Positions 40,563 to 50,307 of a stretch of 64,000 bases of DNA are shown here, one piece after another (the stretch's first letter is position 1; every line of letters starts with the position of its first letter). The stretch comes from Claveliimonas bilis. GTDB taxonomy: Bacteria; Bacillota; Clostridia; Lachnospirales; Lachnospiraceae. Location of the stretch: assembly GCF_020892095.1 (NCBI RefSeq), contig NZ_AP024845.1, forward strand, positions 2,604,001 to 2,668,000, read 5' to 3'. Both the position numbers and the translations under genes were made by a program. Under the pieces are notes generated by a model. It was not told the origin of the DNA. It ran no database searches and saw only the letters and a program-made list of their open reading frames with translations.

Positions 40563-43082
40563 ATGGCAAAGAAAAGAAGTATGGATACCATACAGAAGAA
40601 AGATGCGAAAGCTTCATTCATAGTTGGCCTGGGGGCATCGGCAGGAGGGCTGGAAGCCCTGCAGCAGTTTTTTCAGCAGATGCCTGCCAACAGCGGTCTG
40701 AGCTTTGTTGTGATCCAGCATCTTTCTCCTGATTATAAAAGCCTGATGGCAGATATTCTGGGGAAATATACGGAGATGGACGTCAGACAGGCAGAAAATG
40801 AAATGGCAGTTGAGCCGAACACAGTTTATCTGATCCCTCCCAAGAAGAATCTGACACTGAAAAACGGAAAGCTGATGTTGACAGAATATATACATGGGAC
40901 ACTGAATCATCCGATCGATGTGTTCTTTGCTTCTCTGGCGGAAGAAAAGGGAGGAAAGGCGATTGCAGTCGTGCTTTCAGGCACCGGTTCAGACGGGACA
41001 AGCGGTATAAAGACAGTGAAAGAACATGGAGGATTGGTGATCGTACAGTCTCCGGGAACGGCGAAGTTTGACGGAATGCCCCGCAGCGTGATAAATACGG
41101 GACTTGCGGATTTTATTCTTTCACCGGATGAGATTGTGGATGAGATCCTGAATTTTTCCAATTATCCCGATCTGATCCGGTTTGAAGACCATGAGGTATT
41201 TCTTTCGGATGAGGAGACATTCTCTCAGATTTATGCGATTTTAAAAAAGGCCAGCGGCATTGATTTTACTAATTATAAACGGACAACTGTTATGCGCCGT
41301 ATTGAAAGAAGAATGGTCATTACCCACAGGGTCAGCCTGTCGGATTATGTAAAAATGCTGGGCGAAAACCTGGAGGAAGGCAATATACTGGCGAAGGAGA
41401 TTTTGATCGGTGTTACAAATTTTTTCCGGGACGCTGCCTTTTTTGAAAAGCTGAAATATCATGTCATATATGATATTGTAGAGAGAGCCGATATAAATGA
41501 GCCGATCCGGGTGTGGAGCGCCGGTTGTTCTACCGGGGAGGAAGCCTATTCTATTGCTATTTTGTTCCGGGAAGTGCTGGAAGAGATGAATATTCAAAGG
41601 GATGTGAAGATTTTCGCCACAGATGTGGATGTCAAGGCAATCGAACAGGCTGGAAAAGGAGTTTTCACAGAGAGTATATTGGAAGATGTGTCAGGGGAAC
41701 GTCTTGCGAAATATTTTACAAAGAAAAATGACCAGTATGTGATCTCAAAGGAAATCCGAAGGATGATCATTTTTGCACCGCACAATATGCTTTCTGACCC
41801 GCCCTTTGGGAAACTGGATCTGATAAGCTGCAGAAATGTAATGATCTACTTCCAGCCGGTACTGCAGAAGTCTCTGTTTTCCATTTTTCATTCCGCGCTG
41901 AAAAGCGGAGGGTATCTTTTCCTTGGAAAGAGCGAGACGGCAGGCGAATACAGCAGTGTGTTCAAACCTGTGTGCGGGGCGGAGAAAATCTATCTGCATA
42001 AAGGAGAAGGAAAGGTGGATGAATTTACGCCTCCGTCTTTTAATATCCCTAATGTGAATACGATTTCTCCCCGGATTGCCAGCTCTGTAGACAGGGAGGG
42101 AGCAGAATATGCTTTTGAAAATACGTATATTCATTTTATGGAAAACTTCCTTCCGGCTTCTGTCATTTTGAATGAAGCAAATAATGTGATCCATTTCTTT
42201 GGAAATTATCAGGATTATATGTCCATTGCACCGGGAAAAGCCACTTTCAATTTTTTCAGCATGATCAATGAAGACCTAAGTCTTGTGGCTTCTACGGCTT
42301 TAAATCGCTGCAGATCAGAAAAAATTGCAGTTACTTATACCGGAATCACAGTAGACTGTGTAAATGGAAGGGAGAATATTAATCTGACTGTCAGCCCGAT
42401 TTACGGGAAGAATAAGGCAGATACCGGACTGATCGCAATCCTTTTTATGAAGGATGAAAAGATAGAAATGGAAGGCGTGACAGAAAAGTACGATGTGGAT
42501 AAGACGGCAGCCCGCCGGATTGCAGATCTGGAACAGGAACTTCACGAATCCCAAAATGACCTGAAATCTACGATCGGAGAACTGGAAACGGTCAATGAAG
42601 AATTGCAGGCGGCTAATGAGGAGCTTTTGACAGCGAATGAAGAGCTGCAAAGTTCTAATGAGGAACTGCAGTCCGTCAATGAGGAACTCTATACTGTAAA
42701 CACGGAATACCAGCAGAAACTGGATGAGCTGACAATGCTTACGAATGACCTGTCCAATTTCCTTTCTTCCACTATGATAGGAATCCTTTTTGTGGACAGC
42801 AATTTGAATATCCGTAAATTTACGGAATATGTAGGCCGGGAGTTTCAGCTGATGGATCACGATGTAGGACGCTCCCTCCAGATTTTTGCACACAGTTTCC
42901 CGGCGGAAGATATCATCAAGGATGCCGGGGAGGTCTTGAAAAACCTGGTGCCTATAGACCGTGAGGTGACAGGAATGAACGGGCGGTTCTATACCTTGAG
43001 GATCGCACCTTACCGGACAACGGAGAACAATATCCGCGGTCTCGTTATTACAATTATTGACAGTCTGGGAGCACAAAAATAG
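40563..43082 (+). CDS. CheB-CheR-PAS fusion protein
   Basis: An 839-residue hybrid. The CheB methylesterase domain (1-200) has the catalytic triad Ser26 (GASAGG), His53 (QHLS) and Asp144 (GSDGT). The CheR methyltransferase domain (about 225-480) shows [11 protein letters not shown] and the SAM loop [15 protein letters not shown] coiled coil (about 640-720) built of repeated N-E-E-L-Q units leads to a C-terminal PAS domain (about 725-839). No chemoreceptors or other chemotaxis genes are nearby, so it likely belongs to a non-motility signalling system together with the EAL protein upstream. Both catalytic halves look intact. Confidence 0.9.
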   Translation: MAKKRSMDTIQKKDAKASFIVGLGASAGGLEALQQFFQQMPANSGLSFVVIQHLSPDYKSLMADILGKYTEMDVRQAENEMAVEPNTVYLIPPKKNLTLKNGKLMLTEYIHGTLNHPIDVFFASLAEEKGGKAIAVVLSGTGSDGTSGIKTVKEHGGLVIVQSPGTAKFDGMPRSVINTGLADFILSPDEIVDEILNFSNYPDLIRFEDHEVFLSDEETFSQIYAILKKASGIDFTNYKRTTVMRRIERRMVITHRVSLSDYVKMLGENLEEGNILAKEILIGVTNFFRDAAFFEKLKYHVIYDIVERADINEPIRVWSAGCSTGEEAYSIAILFREVLEEMNIQRDVKIFATDVDVKAIEQAGKGVFTESILEDVSGERLAKYFTKKNDQYVISKEIRRMIIFAPHNMLSDPPFGKLDLISCRNVMIYFQPVLQKSLFSIFHSALKSGGYLFLGKSETAGEYSSVFKPVCGAEKIYLHKGEGKVDEFTPPSFNIPNVNTISPRIASSVDREGAEYAFENTYIHFMENFLPASVILNEANNVIHFFGNYQDYMSIAPGKATFNFFSMINEDLSLVASTALNRCRSEKIAVTYTGITVDCVNGRENINLTVSPIYGKNKADTGLIAILFMKDEKIEMEGVTEKYDVDKTAARRIADLEQELHESQNDLKSTIGELETVNEELQAANEELLTANEELQSSNEELQSVNEELYTVNTEYQQKLDELTMLTNDLSNFLSSTMIGILFVDSNLNIRKFTEYVGREFQLMDHDVGRSLQIFAHSFPAEDIIKDAGEVLKNLVPIDREVTGMNGRFYTLRIAPYRTTENNIRGLVITIIDSLGAQK

Positions 43083-43096
43083 CAGAAGAAATCGAG

Positions 43097-43149
43097 AAAA
43101 AATCTGAGGAAGGGGTATTTTTCCATGCCCCGCCACAGATTTTTTCTTT
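43097..43149 (+). terminator. Terminator after the CheB-CheR gene
   Basis: AAAAAATCTG (43097-43106) pairs with CAGATTTTTT (43136-43145), with an inner GGGG/CCCC pairing, and is followed by CTTTTTG. A TATAAT at 43195-43200 beyond it is the probable -10 box of the next gene. Confidence 0.8.
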
Positions 43150-43239
43150 TTGCTCTTTTTTGCAGAAAAGTGCAATAAATTCTGAAAAATATTGTATAAT
43201 AGAAGAAAAAATCGAGAAAATTGAAGGGAGGGTCCGCTT

Positions 43240-44766
43240 ATGCTCGAAAAACTGGATTTGTCAAAGAAGATGGAAAAAGAAATTTACAGATCAGAAATGG
43301 AAAAACTGATTCCAAGACTGGGAAAGCTTCAGAGAAAATGTAAAGATTTGAATATTCCGGTGATGATCGCCTTCGAGGGATATGGAGCTGCCGGAAAGGG
43401 AGTTCAGATCAGTAAACTGATACAGGCGCTCGATCCGAGAGGGTTTCAGGTATATGCCGTAAAAGGCGAGACGGAAGAGGAGAAAATGCATCCCTTTTTG
43501 TGGCGTTTTTGGACAAAGCTCCCTCCCAAGGGAAGAATTGCGATTTATGATACCAGCTGGTACAGAAGAGTGCTGATCGATCGTTTTGATAAAAAGATAA
43601 AAAAATCAGAACTTTTTGATGCATATGAAGCCATCCGTTCTTTTGAAAAACAGCTGACAGATGACGGCATGGTAATCATTAAGATTTTTCTTGCCATTGA
43701 CAAAAAAGAACAGAAAAAGCGGTTTGATAAGCTTCTGTCTTCTAAAGATACAGCATGGAGAGTGAGTGAAGGCGACAGAAAGAGAAATGAAAAGTTTGAA
43801 AAGTACGAGGCAATGAATGAGGAGATGCTCTCCCGCACAGACAGTGAAAATGCGCCATGGCACATCGTGGAGGCAGTAGACCGCCGGTTCGCTACAGTAA
43901 AGATCTATTCCATTGCAGCAGAGACCCTGGAGAGACAGATAGAGGCAGTGGAGAAAAAGAGTGAGCACAGCCGGGATAGGGCAGAAGAGGAGAAGGAACC
44001 AAAAGACAACGGTAAAGAGGAGATGAAGCTGACAGAGTCTATTTTGGCAAAGGCGGATCTCTCTCTTTCCTATACGAAGGAAGAGTATGAAAAGAAGCTG
44101 AAGAAACTTCAGAAAAGGATCGAAGAGCTTCACGGAGAGCTGTACAGAAAGAGGATTCCTGTCGTGCTGGCCTTTGAGGGGTGGGATGCCGGCGGAAAAG
44201 GAGGAGCCATTAAGCGCCTGACAGCAAAAATGGATCCCAGAGGTTATGTGGTCCATCCTACAGCATCACCAAACGCGGTGGAGAGGCAGTACCATTATCT
44301 GTGGCGGTTTTGGCGCTCCATGCCCAAGGCGGGCCATATCGCTGTCTTTGACAGAACATGGTACGGAAGGGTTATGGTAGAGCGGATCGAGGGATTCTGC
44401 ACCGAAGAGGAATGGCGGCGGGCATATAAAGAAATCAATGACATGGAGAGAAATCTGACGAAGGAGGGTGTGCTGATCCTGAAATTCTGGATGCAGATTG
44501 ATAAGGATGAACAGGAAAGACGCTTCCGGCAGCGTCAGGAAAATCCGGAAAAGCAGTGGAAAATTACGGATGAGGACTGGCGGAACCGGGAAAAATGGGA
44601 CCAGTATGAAACGGCAGTGAACGAGATGCTTGTACGTACTTCTACTGCAGAGGCACCTTGGATCGTGGTAGAGGGGAATGATAAATACTATGCAAGGATC
44701 AAAGTACTGGAAACTGTTGTAAAGGCCATAGAAGAACGGATGGAAACAGGGGGCGGGAAAGCATGA
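43240..44766 (+). CDS. Tandem-domain PPK2 (polyphosphate:AMP phosphotransferase type)
   Basis: A 508-residue protein with two PPK2 domains (about 20-235 and 280-500) joined by a charged linker. Each has a Walker A (EGYGAAGKG near residue 46; EGWDAGGKG near 310), an LWRFW segment and a lid/Walker B motif (YDTSWYRR; FDRTWYGR). Two-domain PPK2 enzymes use polyphosphate to phosphorylate AMP to ADP, the second domain carrying activity. Here too domain 2 is closer to the consensus. AAGGGAGGG precedes the ATG, and the 3' end overlaps the dGTPase start (ATGATG), linking phosphate and dNTP metabolism. Confidence 0.88.
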   Translation: MLEKLDLSKKMEKEIYRSEMEKLIPRLGKLQRKCKDLNIPVMIAFEGYGAAGKGVQISKLIQALDPRGFQVYAVKGETEEEKMHPFLWRFWTKLPPKGRIAIYDTSWYRRVLIDRFDKKIKKSELFDAYEAIRSFEKQLTDDGMVIIKIFLAIDKKEQKKRFDKLLSSKDTAWRVSEGDRKRNEKFEKYEAMNEEMLSRTDSENAPWHIVEAVDRRFATVKIYSIAAETLERQIEAVEKKSEHSRDRAEEEKEPKDNGKEEMKLTESILAKADLSLSYTKEEYEKKLKKLQKRIEELHGELYRKRIPVVLAFEGWDAGGKGGAIKRLTAKMDPRGYVVHPTASPNAVERQYHYLWRFWRSMPKAGHIAVFDRTWYGRVMVERIEGFCTEEEWRRAYKEINDMERNLTKEGVLILKFWMQIDKDEQERRFRQRQENPEKQWKITDEDWRNREKWDQYETAVNEMLVRTSTAEAPWIVVEGNDKYYARIKVLETVVKAIEERMETGGGKA

Positions 44767-45773
44767 TGAATATCAGGGAAGAGCTGGAAGAGCGGGAAAA
44801 GGAATATTTAAGTCCCTATGCATCTTTAAGCCGGAAATCAAAGGGGAGGAAAAGACCGGAACCGGAGTGCGATATCCGGCCGGTATTCCAGAGAGACCGG
44901 GATCGGATCCTTCACTGCAAGTCCTTTCGGAGACTGAAACAAAAAACGCAGGTTTTTCTTCTGCCGAAGGGGGATCATTACCGGACAAGAATGACGCATA
45001 CGCTGGAAGTATCTCAGAATGCCAGGACGATCGCAAAAGCGCTCCGGCTCAATGAGGAACTGGTAGAAGCCATTGCCCTGGGACATGATCTGGGTCATAC
45101 TCCTTTTGGTCATGCAGGAGAGCGGGCGCTCAATCAGATGTGCCCGGATGGATTCCGGCATAATGAGCAGAGTGTCCGCGTAGTGGAAATCCTGGAAAAG
45201 CAGGGGAGAGGACTGAACCTTACCTGGGAAGTAGTGGATGGTATTTTGAACCATAAGTCCAGCGGAACGCCTCATACACTGGAAGGGGAGATCGTGAGAC
45301 TCTCCGATAAGATCGCCTATATCAATCACGATATTGATGATGCGGTACGAGGCGGAATTTTGAAGGAAGAGGATCTTCCGGCAGAATATACGGATGTGTT
45401 GGGGCATACGACCAGAATGCGTCTGAATACCATGATCCATGATGTGGTGAGCCACAGTATGGGACAGCCGCGGATCGTCATGTCTGATGAAATACGGGAG
45501 GCGACGATGGGCCTTCGAAAGTTCCTGTTTGAACATGTTTATCAGAATCCGGCGGCAAAAGGGGAAGAGACAAAGGCGGTCAATATGATTATTAATCTGT
45601 ACGGATATTATATGGATCATATTGAACTTCTCCCGGAACAGTACCTGGTAATGATAACAGAAAAAGGGGAAACAAAGGAGAGAGTTGTATGTGATTATAT
45701 AGCGGGAATGACCGATTCCTATGCGGTAAAAAAATTTCAGGAATATTTTATTCCGGAATCTTGGAAAAATTAA
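44763..45773 (+). CDS. dgt: Deoxyguanosinetriphosphate triphosphohydrolase-like protein
   Basis: A 336-residue HD-domain enzyme of the dGTPase family, which cleaves dGTP to deoxyguanosine and triphosphate. The metal site residues are in RTRMTHTLEVSQ and LGHDLGHTPFGHAGE, with the later Asp in KIAYINHDIDDA. YSRKSKGRKR-like N-terminal residues and DRDRILHCKSFRRLKQKTQVF are typical of the short Gram-positive form. Start 44763 overlaps the previous gene by four bases. It lies upstream of dnaG, as in many Clostridia. Confidence 0.92.
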   Translation: MMNIREELEEREKEYLSPYASLSRKSKGRKRPEPECDIRPVFQRDRDRILHCKSFRRLKQKTQVFLLPKGDHYRTRMTHTLEVSQNARTIAKALRLNEELVEAIALGHDLGHTPFGHAGERALNQMCPDGFRHNEQSVRVVEILEKQGRGLNLTWEVVDGILNHKSSGTPHTLEGEIVRLSDKIAYINHDIDDAVRGGILKEEDLPAEYTDVLGHTTRMRLNTMIHDVVSHSMGQPRIVMSDEIREATMGLRKFLFEHVYQNPAAKGEETKAVNMIINLYGYYMDHIELLPEQYLVMITEKGETKERVVCDYIAGMTDSYAVKKFQEYFIPESWKN

Positions 45774-45858
45774 AGGAAATAAAGAAGTTTTGTCGAATAT
45801 TAATAATGAGGGCTTTTTTCCCTCTGGATTTATGTATAGAAAAGGATGATGTCAGCAC

Positions 45859-47631
45859 ATGTATTATCCGGATGAAGTGGTAGAAGAGGTTAGACTGAAA
45901 AATGATATTGTAGATGTGGTCTCCGGGTATGTAAAACTTCAGAAAAAGGGAAGCTCTTATTTCGGGCTTTGCCCTTTCCATAACGAAAAGTCCCCTTCTT
46001 TTTCCGTCAGCAGAGATAAGCAGATGTACTATTGTTTTGGCTGCGGAGCGGGAGGAAATGTCTTTACGTTCATTATGGAATACGAGAACTATTCTTTTGT
46101 GGAAGCTCTGAAATTTCTGGCGGAACGTGCCGGAGTGGAACTGCCGGAGCAGGAGTACTCCAAAGAAGCCAAAAGGCGGGCAGATGAGAAAGCTGTCCTG
46201 CTTGAGATCAATAAGCTGGCGGCAAAATATTATTATGCGCAGCTTAAGGCTCCCCAGGGGAAAACGGCTTACGAGTATCTGAAGGGAAGGCAGCTGGGAG
46301 ATGATACCATCACCGCATTTGGACTAGGGTATTCCAACAAGTACAGCGACGATCTGTACCGGTATCTGAAAACGAAAGGGTATACAGACGACATTCTTTT
46401 TAAAGCAGGACTGATTTCTTTTGACGAAAGACATGGACCCTATGATAAATTCTGGAACCGTGTTATGTTTCCCATTATGGACGCCAATAACCGGGTGATC
46501 GGATTCGGCGGACGGGTGATGGGGGATGCGAAGCCAAAGTATCTCAATTCGCCGGAGACGCCTGTTTTTGATAAGAGTCGTAATCTGTATGGACTTCACA
46601 GGGCACGTACATCCAGAAAACCCTATTTTCTTCTGTGTGAGGGATATATGGATGTGATCTCGCTCCACCAGGCAGGATTTACCAGCGCGGTAGCGTCTCT
46701 TGGAACAGCGCTTACGCCGGGACATGCTTCCTTGATCAAGCGGTATGTCAATGAAGTATATCTTACTTATGACAGCGATGAGGCGGGAACCAAGGCCGCT
46801 CTTCGGGCAGTTCCCATTCTGAAGGAGGCAGGGATCACCGCCAGAGTGATCCGCATGGACCCTTATAAGGATCCCGATGAATTTATTAAGAATCTGGGAG
46901 CGGAGGCCTTTGAGGAAAGGATTCATAAAGCCCGGAACGGTTTTATGTTCAGCCTGGAGATGGCGGAGAAAAACTATGATATGGGATCGCCGGAAGGGAA
47001 GACAGATTTTCTGAAGGAGGCAGCGAAGAAACTGACTCTTTTTGAGGAAGAAATTGAGCGCAGCAATTACATAGAGGCGGTGGCAAAGACTTACGGGGTG
47101 AATGCAGACGACTTGAGAAAGCTGGTGACAAAGACAGCGATCCGGGACGGGCTTGCTAAGCCGGCGGAAAAACCGCGTTCCACAAGAAAGCAGGAAGAAA
47201 AGGAGGATGGCCATCTGAAATCCCAGAGGATCCTTCTTACCTGGATGCTGGAGGGAGAGGAAATTTTCCGGCAGATCAGGAAGTATGTGTCACCGGAGGA
47301 TTTTACGGAAGAGCTGTATCGTCAGGTGGCAGAGCTTTTATACCGGCAGTATGACGAAGGAGCCGTAAATCCTGCCCAGATCATGAATCATTTTACAGAC
47401 GAGGAAGAGCACCGTCAGGTGGCAGCCCTGTTTCATACAAGGATACGGGAACTTTCCACAGTAAGAGAACAGGAGAAGGCTCTAAAGGAAACGATCCTGC
47501 GGGTGAAAGAATACAGCATCGAGAAAGCGGCCCGCAATCTGGACCCCGCAGATATGGCGGGACTTCAGAAGCTGATGGAGGAGAAGCGGATGCTTCAGAC
47601 ACCTGAAAAACTGCATATTTCTATTAATTAA
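45859..47631 (+). CDS. dnaG: DNA primase
   Basis: A 590-residue primase that makes RNA primers at the replication fork. The CHC2 zinc finger is Cys38, His41, Cys59 and Cys62 (CPFHNEKSPSF ... YYCFGCGAGG). The catalytic core has YSNKYSDDLYRYL, FGGRVMGDAKPKYLNSPET and the Toprim acidic motifs in LLCEGYMDV and TYDSDEAGTKA. The C-terminal helicase-binding part is present. It begins the classical dnaG-rpoD order and is followed by rpoD after 39 bases. Confidence 0.97.
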   Translation: MYYPDEVVEEVRLKNDIVDVVSGYVKLQKKGSSYFGLCPFHNEKSPSFSVSRDKQMYYCFGCGAGGNVFTFIMEYENYSFVEALKFLAERAGVELPEQEYSKEAKRRADEKAVLLEINKLAAKYYYAQLKAPQGKTAYEYLKGRQLGDDTITAFGLGYSNKYSDDLYRYLKTKGYTDDILFKAGLISFDERHGPYDKFWNRVMFPIMDANNRVIGFGGRVMGDAKPKYLNSPETPVFDKSRNLYGLHRARTSRKPYFLLCEGYMDVISLHQAGFTSAVASLGTALTPGHASLIKRYVNEVYLTYDSDEAGTKAALRAVPILKEAGITARVIRMDPYKDPDEFIKNLGAEAFEERIHKARNGFMFSLEMAEKNYDMGSPEGKTDFLKEAAKKLTLFEEEIERSNYIEAVAKTYGVNADDLRKLVTKTAIRDGLAKPAEKPRSTRKQEEKEDGHLKSQRILLTWMLEGEEIFRQIRKYVSPEDFTEELYRQVAELLYRQYDEGAVNPAQIMNHFTDEEEHRQVAALFHTRIRELSTVREQEKALKETILRVKEYSIEKAARNLDPADMAGLQKLMEEKRMLQTPEKLHISIN

Positions 47632-47670
47632 GGATAAAATATAAACAAGCAATGAGAGGATGGACACTGC

Positions 47671-48783
47671 ATGGAAGAGAACATTGTAAAATTTGAGGAA
47701 AAGCTGAAGGATCTTCTTGCCCTTGGAAAGAAGAAAAAGAGTATTCTGGAAATCCAGGAGATCAATGATTTTTTCTCAGATATGGAGCTCAACTCTGAGC
47801 AGATGGAGAAGGTATTTGATTATTTGGAAGCAAACAATATTGATGTGCTCCGGATCAGTGCAGACGATGATGCGGACGATGATGTGGAGATCATGCTTTC
47901 GGACGAGGACGAGGTAGATATTGAAAAGATCGATCTGTCTGTTCCGGACGGAATCAGTATTGAAGATCCTGTGCGTATGTACTTAAAGGAAATCGGAAAG
48001 GTGCCGCTTCTTTCAGCAGAGGAAGAAGTGGAGCTTGCAAAGCGCATGGCAGAAGGAGACGAGGATGCGAAGAAGCGTCTTGCAGAAGCTAACTTAAGGC
48101 TGGTAGTCAGCATTGCGAAACGTTATGTGGGAAGAGGGATGCTTTTCCTGGATCTGATTCAGGAAGGCAACTTAGGACTGATCAAGGCCGTAGAAAAATT
48201 TGATTATGAGAAGGGCTTTAAATTCAGCACCTATGCTACATGGTGGATCCGCCAGGCGATTACAAGGGCTATTGCCGACCAGGCAAGAACGATCCGTATT
48301 CCGGTTCATATGGTAGAGACCATCAATAAATTGATCCGTGTGTCCAGACAATTGCTGCAGGAACTGGGGCGTGAACCCACGCCGGAGGAAATTGCCGAAG
48401 AGTTGGACATGCCGGTGGAGCGTGTGCGGGAAATTCTGAAGATTTCCCAGGAGCCGGTGTCTTTGGAGACTCCGATCGGAGAAGAAGAGGACAGCCATCT
48501 TGGCGACTTCATACAGGACGACAATGTGCCGGTTCCGGCAGAGGCAGCAGCGGCAACGCTTCTGAAAGAACAGCTGGATGAGGTGCTTGACACCCTGACA
48601 GAGAGGGAGCAGAAGGTATTGAGGCTCCGGTTCGGTATGAACGATGGCCGTGCCCGCACTCTGGAGGAGGTAGGCAAAGAATTTGATGTTACAAGAGAGC
48701 GTATCCGCCAGATTGAGGCTAAAGCGCTCAGAAAGCTGCGCCATCCAAGCCGCAGCAGAAAATTAAGAGATTATCTGGATTAA
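47671..48783 (+). CDS. rpoD: Primary RNA polymerase sigma factor (sigma-A)
   Basis: A 370-residue sigma-70 factor. Region 1.1-like acidic N-terminus (1-95), region 1.2 ([21 protein letters not shown]), region 2 ([32 protein letters not shown]), region 3 ([13 protein letters not shown]) and region 4 ([34 protein letters not shown]) are all intact. It ends RKLRDYLD as in other sigma-A proteins. It directs housekeeping transcription from the TTGACA/TATAAT promoters seen in this window. Confidence 0.98.
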   Translation: MEENIVKFEEKLKDLLALGKKKKSILEIQEINDFFSDMELNSEQMEKVFDYLEANNIDVLRISADDDADDDVEIMLSDEDEVDIEKIDLSVPDGISIEDPVRMYLKEIGKVPLLSAEEEVELAKRMAEGDEDAKKRLAEANLRLVVSIAKRYVGRGMLFLDLIQEGNLGLIKAVEKFDYEKGFKFSTYATWWIRQAITRAIADQARTIRIPVHMVETINKLIRVSRQLLQELGREPTPEEIAEELDMPVERVREILKISQEPVSLETPIGEEEDSHLGDFIQDDNVPVPAEAAAATLLKEQLDEVLDTLTEREQKVLRLRFGMNDGRARTLEEVGKEFDVTRERIRQIEAKALRKLRHPSRSRKLRDYLD

Positions 48784-48796
48784 GGAAGAGGCGCCT

Positions 48797-49495
48797 ATGG
48801 AACTATCAAAAAGACTGTCTGCCGTGGCAGGTCTTGTGACAGAGGGCGCCTCTGTTGCAGATATTGGCACGGATCACGGTTATATTCCGATCTACCTGGC
48901 CCGGAAATGCAAAGAGGGAAAATGGATCGCCATGGATATCAATTCCGGTCCTCTCCAGCGGGCAAAGGAGCATATCCGGGAATATGGCCTGGAGGAAAAG
49001 ATTGAGACAAGGCTTTCAGACGGACTTTCAGCATTAAAGCCGGGAGAAGTACATACAATGATCGCAGCGGGAATGGGAGGAGGTCTTGTCATACACATTA
49101 TGGAAAAGGATCCTTCCGTGACTGCTAAGATCCGGGAGTTTATTTTGCAGCCGCAGTCAGAAATCTCAAAAGTCCGGTTTTATCTGGAGGAGAGCGGCTA
49201 CCGGATTGTTTGTGAGGATATGGTGGAAGAGGACGGAAAATATTATCCCATGATGAAAGCGGTTCATGGGAAGGAAGAGAAACCCTATGAAGAAGAGGAA
49301 CTTCTTTATGGAAGGGAACTTTTGAAAAGAAAGCATCCGGTTCTTAAGAAGTATCTCTTTCGTGAGAGACAGATCCGGGAAGGGATCCTTGGGGAGTTAA
49401 AGAAAGTGGAAAATGAGAGGGCGAGGATCCGGGAGAAAGAGCTGGAACATGAGCTGAAAATAATAGAAAGAGCACTGCAAAGATACGAAAAGTAA
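48797..49495 (+). CDS. trmK: tRNA (adenine(22)-N1)-methyltransferase
   Basis: A 232-residue SAM-dependent methyltransferase of the TrmK/YqfN family, which makes m1A22 in tRNA. The start KRLSAVAGLVTEGASVADIGTDHG contains the SAM-binding ADIGTDHG loop; MDINSGPLQRAKEHI, GMGGGLVIHIME and LQPQSEISKVRFYLEE are characteristic. The C-terminal 60 residues form a charged coiled coil, as in the family. It lies 13 bases after rpoD and 15 bases before the Nif3-like gene, the same order as in many Firmicutes. Confidence 0.93.
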   Translation: MELSKRLSAVAGLVTEGASVADIGTDHGYIPIYLARKCKEGKWIAMDINSGPLQRAKEHIREYGLEEKIETRLSDGLSALKPGEVHTMIAAGMGGGLVIHIMEKDPSVTAKIREFILQPQSEISKVRFYLEESGYRIVCEDMVEEDGKYYPMMKAVHGKEEKPYEEEELLYGRELLKRKHPVLKKYLFRERQIREGILGELKKVENERARIREKELEHELKIIERALQRYEK

Positions 49496-49510
49496 AGGAG
49501 CTGGGAAAAG

Positions 49511-50290
49511 ATGTTGTGCAAAGAAGTTATCGATGTGATTGAAGCGGCTTATCCGCGAAGCTATGCAATGGACTGGGATAATGTGGGATTGCTTGTGGGA
49601 AGAGATGACAAGGAAGTGCGGCGCATTTATGTGGCGCTGGATGCTACAGATGATGTGATCGAACAGGCAGCAGACTGGAGAGCGGATATGCTTATCACTC
49701 ACCATCCCATGATCTTTACAGGATTAAAAAGGATCAATAATCTTGACTTTGTCGGAGCCAGAATTTTAAAATTGATCCAGAATGATATCTCCTATTATGC
49801 TATGCACACAAACTATGATGTGCTTGGAATGGCAGAGCTTTCCGGCAGGAAGATGGATTTCGGAGAGACAGAAGTCCTGGAAGTGACATCCCGGGAAGAA
49901 AGGGATGAAGGGATCGGAAGAGTAGCTGACCTGAAAACGCCCATGACTCTGAAAGAGCTTTGCTGGCTTGTAAAGGATAAATTCCATCTGGGTGCCGTGA
50001 AGGTGTTCGGGGACATGGATCAAAAGATCAAAAGGCCGGCCATCTCCCCCGGAGCCGGGAAGAGTATGATAAAAGCGGCTCTTGATAAAAAGGCAGATGT
50101 GCTGATCACCGGTGATATCGACCATCATACAGGAATTGATGCGGTTGCCCAGGGGCTTGCTGTCATTGATGCAGGACATTATGGAATCGAACATATTTTT
50201 ATTGAGGATGTCAGAATATATCTGGAGGAAAAGCTGCCTGGCATAGAGGCAGCAGCCGCTCCGGTCTGCCATCCCTTCCAGATTGTATAG
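49511..50290 (+). CDS. Nif3-like dinuclear metal-center protein
   Basis: A 259-residue Nif3/YqfO-family protein. The metal ligands are visible in MLITHHPMIFTGLKRI and near the C-terminus in AGHYGIEH; the start PRSYAMDWDNVGLLVGR and DATDDVIEQA are family segments. Members have been called GTP cyclohydrolase I type 2, but the true reaction is uncertain. The central insert of longer relatives is absent, giving the short form. It is part of the dnaG-rpoD-trmK-nif3 unit. Confidence 0.92.
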   Translation: MLCKEVIDVIEAAYPRSYAMDWDNVGLLVGRDDKEVRRIYVALDATDDVIEQAADWRADMLITHHPMIFTGLKRINNLDFVGARILKLIQNDISYYAMHTNYDVLGMAELSGRKMDFGETEVLEVTSREERDEGIGRVADLKTPMTLKELCWLVKDKFHLGAVKVFGDMDQKIKRPAISPGAGKSMIKAALDKKADVLITGDIDHHTGIDAVAQGLAVIDAGHYGIEHIFIEDVRIYLEEKLPGIEAAAAPVCHPFQIV

Positions 50291-50307
50291 AAGAGGGACT
50301 TAAATAT

